The position numbers were made by a program, and so were the translations under genes. From Gnetum montanum (lineage: Eukaryota > Streptophyta > Gnetopsida > Gnetales > Gnetaceae): a DNA stretch of 64,000 nt. Under the pieces are notes generated by a model. That model did not search any database. It had not been told where the DNA came from and worked only from the letters and a program-made list of their open reading frames with translations. Below are positions 57,614 to 64,000 of this stretch, piece by piece (position 1 is the first letter of the stretch; the number at the start of each line of letters is the position of its first letter). The stretch covers positions 339,967 through 403,966 of the forward strand of contig MNCI01027470.1 in the NCBI GenBank assembly GCA_015680685.1. The letters are read 5' to 3'.

Positions 57614-60035
57614 ATGAATACCACCAACACCAACTCTTCGACCAAGTCCATTCCTGATATCGTGGGCCCCACGATGATGCTGATGCCCGTTATACAACCC
57701 ATTGGGGTCCACGGTGAGGTTAATACCCGCGGAGGACCTCGTCAATCTCTCCGACTGCAAGGGAAGAATCTATCATTCAACGTTATCACACAGGAACAAT
57801 ATAATTTCATATGCGTAAAAATCCAAGCCAGCCCAGCAGTGGATCAAACTAAAATGGATGTCAAAAGACAATTTGAACTGTTTCATAGGGGAGGACATGA
57901 GTTCATCCCTTCCCCATATGACATCATCCCTCTCCCCGAGCACTACTCTGAACTTATCTCATAGCTCCTCCTAGCTAGGAATCAGTCTTTAGACCAATCT
58001 ATGGAAAATCCTCAATTGGAAGAGGAGGATGACTTTGCAGCTCAATCCTAACATGAAGATTCATACCATACCCTCATCCCACAAACTTACGTGAACCCAT
58101 TATTTCACCCATTCATAGGAGAAACTATGTCCCTCCAGTCACTTAGAACCACTCAAGCACTTGTGCCTCAACAAGAAGCCTCTACCCTCATTTCCACTCT
58201 CCCCGAGACTGATAACCAATTCAACATACCCATTGCCACTGTTCCTCCAGTCATCACTTTACCCCCTTTCTTGCAAATACAACCCCAACAACAACCCCCT
58301 CAAAATAATGTAGGAGTGACCTTCCCACCCTGAGTGATCGGGATGCCATATGTGATACCAGCTTCTACATCTGCACACTATATACCACGGATCCAAACCC
58401 AAGGAGCTCCTTTTACCACTTCAACTCAACAAGTTCAGGGTGTTCCTGCACAAAACGTGATCGGACAATGGGCTGGGACTGGTGCACAAGCACATCAACC
58501 CCATAACTACAATGTACCGCCTCCTACAATCCCACCCATAAACATCCCTCAGGTACAGCAACAACCCTTTCCTTACAGTATGCCACCCTTAGCGGCACCT
58601 ACCATGAATATCCCACAAGCCCAACCTCCAACCACTCAACTGTCCTCTCTCCCGCCCACCATGGAACAATCTAATTTGTATACTACACAACATAATCAAT
58701 CTGCCATCTCATCTAGTGCCCAAGACTAGGCTGATGCTAAAAAACTAATGCAAAAGCTAACTGACGAGGTCAAGCACCTCAAAACAGCCACCAACGAAGA
58801 ACTTAAGATAGTGGATTTCTATCAAGATGACCCTATCAACTCTTCAGTTCCACCTCTAACGTTACCTAAGGGTGTTTCCTTACCCACATTAACCAAATAC
58901 AATGGGGAGATAGACCCCAACACCCATCTTATAACATTTAGATTAGAATGCGTGTTACTCCAAGCGTGGCCACATGCCATCTTGCGAGTGTCCCCATGTC
59001 CCTCATAGGGAGAGCACTTGACTAGTATCGGGCTTTGCCTCGAAACTCAATATATTCTTTAGAAGATTTGTTACACCAGTTCGTTACTAGGTTCAAGTAT
59101 AACTTGAAGCCTGAAGCAACACTTGATAGCTTGATACAGGTTAAGCAAGCACCACTTGAACCTGTTCAAAAATGTATTCAACGATGGAGTGCTGCCCTCA
59201 ATGAGCTCCATGAGCCAATCCCGGAGACTTATCTCCTCACTATCCTAAAGGGGCCGTTAATGATTTTGTGAAGTCCAAATTATACTATCTTAATGCATGC
59301 ACTCTTAGCCAAGAATTTGTACAAATAAAGAATATAGAAGAAGCAACCCAAAATAGCCATGACCCCACCTATTCAGCCTTTAAAAATCAACATAATAAGA
59401 AAGACAAAGAAAAGGCTAAGGTGACCATAGTAGCAGTAGCGGAAACACAACAAATGAGAATGGGGCAATGAGGCAAACTGCCCACTACCCCTACTAACTA
59501 CACTAGACCTGCTCCCGCTACTGCACCCAAACCATCCACATCATAAAATCCTACGCCAAGTCATGTGAGAAACTTCGAGAGGAGAGACCCTTTTCAATAC
59601 ACGCCGGATGACATTCAACCACCTTCGACCATCCAATCGCAACCTTGTCCTACTCCATACGTCATACAGGTTCCAAAGCAATTGGATATTCAGAAACCAA
59701 ATGTTTCCCCGTGCCACATATGGGAACGCCTAGCAAACAGGCTCACACGAGAACGATTAGAGAAAGAACGTCAACAGCTTGCTTTGGGACCCCCCAAGGC
59801 TACTCCATTAAGTGCAATACCCATGGCATCACCTGCTAATGAACCGAACTCTAAGGAAGAATCATCAGGAGTTAATTATACATCCAAATCAACAGTTACG
59901 GAAGAAAGTGTCAAACTAGCTACACATGAGATAAAACTACTGGGCTTGATAAACCAAGTAACCATTAACAAACATACCCCTAATAGTAAATATTTAGCAA
60001 CAGCTCTAACACAGGTCACACAGGCACTTAAATAG
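57614..60035 (+). pseudogene. Gag, element I
   Basis: Met at 57614 (MNTTNTNS). The N-terminal domain has QEQYNFICVKIQ, VKRQFELFHRGGHEFIPS and PYDIIPLPEHY. A long Pro/Gln/Thr-rich linker runs to about 58740. The capsid core starts at FYQDDPINSSVPPLTLPKG and continues with FKYNLKPEATLDSLIQVK, APLEPVQKCIQRWS and LLTILKGPL; frameshifts occur near 59000 and 59265. The Cys/His knuckle region present in D and G is absent: the sequence passes from FERRDPFQYT directly to the protease-side linker. The stops within 57614-59000 can each come from CAG, CAA or CGA by one C-to-T change. Confidence 0.8.
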
Positions 60036-61025
60036 AAAAATACCTCACTAAGCCTATATGACCTGATATTAACTTCTCAAGCTCATTGCGAAGCACTGGT
60101 ACGCATGTTAACATCGGTCCCAGTAAGTGAAAACTTACCTCCCAATGAACCTTCAATTCATGCAGTAATGTATTCACCTCAAGGATCGACTTCTAAATCA
60201 CTATGTTTCCACACTGACAACATCAAAATTGATGAGAGAACCGAAGATGTCACCCATGCACCTATGTTCATAATGATACAAGCAGATCAATTCAAAATAC
60301 ATCAGGTGCATGTAGATGATGGAGCCGCCACAAATGTAATACCCTACCCTGTCATCGAACAATTAGGGCTCACGCAACTAATTAAACCAACTTCCACCAC
60401 ATGCTTAAAATCATTTAGTGGATCATGCGTAGTAGTAAAAGGTACTATAACTTTGGACTTTATAGCAGGGGATCGATTTCCTACATCAGCTAACTTCATT
60501 GTCATCGACGAAATCAGTTTAATATTAGGAAGACCTTAGCTGGCCCAACTCAAAGCAGTCTCTTCCCCTATACACCAAGAGATCCACCTGCCTTATGAAG
60601 GTGGTGAAATCATCATACGCGGGGAGGCTGCTACACCTACCATTTCGTTGCATACAGATATAGACCAAGGCTTGGAGGTTAAGTTTGAAGAGCCTAAACA
60701 GGATGACACAAACGAAAAACAAAGTTGCACGCAACCAATAACCAATGATCCATTAAACATAAATGAAACCTTACCTAACTTAGAGACACGCAGACCTAAA
60801 ACTTTACATATGCTGTCTAACTTGGAAATTACAACAAACATCAAAACTACTATACATACAGAAATGCTAGAAGACACTAACATAGAGCATATCCCATCAG
60901 ACGTCCCTTGGGCTGAATTACCATTCAACGTAATCAACAAAGGGAACGCTGAGTACAGAATCACACCTATTGGTATCACTCCTGATGTTCAATTCCGAAA
61001 AATAAAAAAATCATTAAATTGTTAA
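60036..61025 (+). pseudogene. Aspartic protease end of gag-PR, element I (first copy)
   Basis: LTSQAHCEALVRMLTSVPVS leads to the active-site block VHVDDGAATNVIP near 60312, then FSGSCVVVKGTITLDF and SLILGRP followed by TAG where the second copy has TGG. A 9-base in-frame deletion removes the MPGF-side residues before SLILGRP. After VSSPIHQEIHLPYEGGEII comes an acidic linker and the C-terminal domain PWAELPFNVINKG...KIKKSLNC with a stop at 61023-61025. Confidence 0.8.
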
Positions 61026-61215
61026 ACTACATTCTTCATCTGAAATGACGTTAAACTACCACATGTCCGCAACGACACAAAACTAGCCACGGTCAGAAAT
61101 GGCCAGTTTACCAAGGAACTCACCAGTATCACTTGAAACTTCCCTTGTTTACATGGAGCCTGAAATGGCCTTAAACTAGTGCCCATGGCTCGAGATAGCC
61201 TTAAACTAGAGAATT
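61020..61215. repeat. Border array between convergent genes (element I)
   Basis: Repeated TTAAACTA(C/G) words at about 61022, 61050, 61078, 61161 and 61200, each followed by a GAAATG or GGC word. It sits between the gag-PR stop and the antisense gene end, as in D and G. Confidence 0.55.
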
Positions 61216-61714
61216 TTTCTTATATTTCTTTTCTCCAAATTCAAGTTTATAGTTTGAAATTATGCTTACACTGTTGCATGTTACGTTATCAGCCATTTCT
61301 TCATATTCCCCTACTTCTGTTCCTACTTCGTGCATTACACTTAAGCAACAAAATGGACAAAAATATTTTTACATTGCTGCATCATGTTTACATTCAAGCC
61401 CAAAAGATTTTCATTTTAAACTTGCACTTCCAGTATTCAAATAAACTTAAAATTCAAATAAAGAATGAATAAATAGAAAACTCAATTAAAAAATAGAAAA
61501 TAGTATAAATGTATCACCATCAAATTACAACTTAGTGTAATGTCCTCACATGATACATGGATCTCATACATAATCATTTGAATAACAAATAAAAAATATA
61601 TTCATGTACAAATAGACAATCACAGTGGTTAACCGATCCCATCCATCAGTTCATATACAATCCAACCAAAACATTCTGCTTGCGGCTCGCATAAAAACAT
61701 GACCAAACTTAAAG
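61216..61714. other. Spacer 3' of both convergent genes, element I
   Basis: AT-rich, about 500 bases. Short plus-strand ORFs (61179-61472) are low-complexity and have no counterpart in D or G. Nothing else is seen. Confidence 0.4.
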
Positions 61715-62585
61715 CTAAGCATCAGGGTCGGCAGGGGTGTCCCCCTTAGACTCCCTGGCATCACGGGTCCCTGCTCCATCGGGGCCACCCTCTTTATCAT
61801 CGCCATCACCCTGACCCTATAAAAGGGTAAAGAAAACAATTAACACAAAAGGAAAAGAGAATAATTCAAAAAGTTATTGAATAAACAAAATTTGCAACTT
61901 TAAATGACTTACTGAAGAAGATCCTCCTAGACTGAATTCCAACCGACACAGGATTTCTTCTTTAGAGAAACTTGCCCAGTCAGTCCCATCAAAGCCCAAA
62001 TCAACATTGGCCAAAGCCTTCCCTTTATCCACTATGGACCAAGTGGGACATTTCAGAGGAAACTCCCCCATAGAAACCTCCCCAGAAGCCGTGGTGATTA
62101 CCCTCTTGGGTGATTCCATCTCCACCACAATATGCTTAGCAAATGTGTCAAATGAAGAATGCAGGCCTAAACCCTCAACAAACATCTCAAGCTGACGCTT
62201 CTCTATAAATACCTCCTTTAATGAATTTTTATAATGATACTTATGGATCTTCTCATCTTGACCCCATTTTCATACCTTAGAAGCGAAAGCCTTCCAATCT
62301 TGACATTTGAGGTTCAGTAAATCTATTTGCGCTTTACGCTCTACTAGCTCCTGCATCAATGATACTTCGCGATTCAATAAATTCCAATATCTATCATAAG
62401 TAATGTCGGAATTTCACCAAGAGTGATCACCTATTAACCTTGATGAGGTGAACTCATAACGCAATTTGAGATTGTCCCACTTTGTTGACAACTTGGAAAT
62501 CTCTTTTTCTCCCACTTGAATCTGCAACCATAGCCTCTCGATAGAATGCCTACACGTCCAAGGAGACTTGGCATTTTGCAACCAC
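61715..62585 (-). pseudogene. Antisense gene, 3' part, element I
   Basis: Exon 7 (62585-61913, 5' end missing) and exon 8 (61816-61715) can be read with a 96-base intron: donor TCA/GTAAGTC, acceptor TTTACCCTTTTATAG. Both sides are phase 0, so the frame continues. Exon 7 has RYWNLLN, IDLLNLKCQDWKAF, KWGQDEKIHKYHY, FVEGLGLHSSFDTFAKH and SPKR, aligning residue by residue with DLLV-stop-KCQDWTDF, EWGQSQKNHKHMY and SPKRE of D. Two stops are present. The exon 8 product is Gly/Asp-rich. Upstream exons were replaced by the duplicated gag-PR segment at 62586. Confidence 0.75.
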
Positions 62586-64000
62586 ATATTCAGAAACCAA
62601 ATTTTTCCCCATGCCACATATGGGAACACCTAGCAGACAGGCTCACACGAGAACGATTGGAGAAAGAACATCAACAGCTTGCTTTGGGACCCCCCAAGCC
62701 TACTCCATCAAGTGCAATACCCATGGCATCACTTGCTAACGAATCAAACGCTAAGGGAGAATCATCGGGAATAAATTATACATCCGAATCAACAGTTACG
62801 GAAGAAAGCGTCAAACTAGCTACACATGAGATAAAACTGTTGGGCTCGATGGACCAAGTAACCATTAACAAACATACCCCTAACAGTAAATATTTAGCAA
62901 CAACTTTAACACAGGTCACGAAGGCACTTAAATAGAAAAATACCTCACTAAGCCTATATGACCTGATATTAACTTTTCAAGCTCATCACGAAGCGCTGGT
63001 ACGCATGTTAACATCGGTCCCAGTAAGTGAAGACTTACCTCCAAATGAACCTTCAATTCATGCGGTAATGTATTTGCCTCAAGCATCGACTTCTAAATCA
63101 CTACGTTTCCACACTGACAACATCAAAATTGATGAGAGAACCGGAGACGTCACCCATGCACCTATGTTCATAATGATACAAGTAGATCAATTCAAAATAC
63201 ATCGAGTGCATGTAGATGATGGAGCCGTCACAAACGTAACACCCTACCCCGTTATCGAACAATTAGGGCTCATGCAACTAATTAAACCAACTTCCATCAC
63301 ATGCTTAAAATCATTTAGCGGATCACGCGTAGTAGTAAAAGGTACTATAGCTTTGGACTTTATAGTAGGGGATCGATTCCCCACATCAGCTAACTTCGTT
63401 GTCATCGATGAAATGCCAGGGTTCAGTTTAATATTAGGAAGACCTTGGCTGGCCCAACTGAAAGCAGTCTCTTCCCCTATACACCAAGAGATCCACCTGC
63501 CTTATGAAGGTGGTGAAATCATCATATGCGAGGAGGCTGCTACACCTACCATTTCATCACATACAGATACAGACCAAGGCTCGGAGGTTAATTTTGAAGA
63601 GCCTAAATAGGATGACACAAACAAAAAACAAAGTTGCACGCAACCAGTAAGCAATGATCCATTAAACCTAAATGAAACCTTACCTAACATAGAGACGCGT
63701 AGACCTGAAACTTTACATACGCCGTCTAACTTAGAAATTACAACAAACATCGAAACTACTATACATACGGAAACGCTAGAAGACACTAACATAGAGCATA
63801 TCCCATCAGACGTCCCTTGGGCTGAATTACCGTTCAACGTAATCAGCAAAGGGAACGCTGAGTACAGAATCACACCTATTAGTATCACTCCTAACATTAA
63901 ATTCAGAAAAATCAAAAAATTATTAAACCGTTAAACTACATTCTTCGTCCGAAATGACGTTAAACTACCACATGTCTGCAACGACACAAAACTAGCCACT
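62586..64000 (+). pseudogene. Second, partial gag-PR copy, element I
   Basis: A direct repeat of 59686-61100, about 2.9 kb downstream, with few differences. It starts abruptly at ATATTCAGAAACC within the gag tail and runs past the protease end to the window edge. The protease core is better preserved than in the first copy: SLILGRPWLAQL is intact and the 9-base deletion is absent; the active site is VHVDDGAVTNV. One stop precedes the protease (at 62933-62935) and another follows FEEPK. Terminal residues KIKKLLNR and the stop match the family. Confidence 0.85.

Larger units (their letters stand above)
55845..64000 (+). mobile_element. Element I: Tat-like gypsy element with duplicated gag-PR segment
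   Basis: Plus-strand order is 5' LTR, primer site, repeat-rich leader, gag, protease, border array, 3' part of the antisense gene (minus), then a second, partial copy of gag-PR (62586 onward). It runs off the right edge. It sits inside element H about 100 bases upstream of H's RT ORF. Confidence 0.7.

Overview
This is a repeat-dominated window of nuclear DNA from a land plant. The plant setting rests on a decayed copy of plastid rps7 (3526-4008) and on Ty3/gypsy retrotransposons of the Tat/Ogre kind. The very large elements and near absence of host genes suggest a large genome, possibly a gymnosperm; that last point is inference. The only host-like sequences seen are the plastid insert and a small fragment resembling a CCR4-type deadenylase (about 25614-25849). 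No intact host gene, tRNA or rRNA gene was recognised.

I name the retroelements A to I. A (1-188) is an LTR end running off the left edge. B (189-2880) is a leader plus 5' LTR on the minus strand. C (4108-5112) is a 5' LTR with a Met-type primer site. D (5113-23635, minus) is an 18.5-kb element with both LTRs and a matching 5-bp target duplication (aagat). E (26272-27943) is a lone minus-strand LTR with its primer site. A plus-strand integrase relic lies at 30940-31560. F (about 32945-36926, minus) has gag, protease, an RNase H placed before RT, and the start of its 5' LTR. F is cut by G (36927-49248, plus). G is cut by H (49249-55844, minus), and H is cut by I (55845 to the right edge, plus).

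The main discovery is a second gene on the opposite strand inside D, G and I. It sits between the protease end of gag-PR and the start of the RT-RNase H-integrase ORF. In D it runs 12835-17165 (+), in G 49087-43776 (-), and in I its 3' part is at 62585-61715 (-). Eight exons can be placed. Splice sites and most intron phases agree between D and G, and the last intron is also present in I. The predicted protein has a conserved middle region, an acidic or Glu-rich stretch, a coiled-coil-rich region with a strongly conserved motif, and a short Gly/Asp-rich last exon. The gene is convergent with gag-PR and divergent from RT-INT. Arrays of CTAGTTTAAG-like words mark the module borders.

All coding regions are damaged. 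Most stops look like C-to-T changes (CAG to TAG, CAA to TAA, CGA to TGA, TGG to TAG), as expected for old, methylated repeats.
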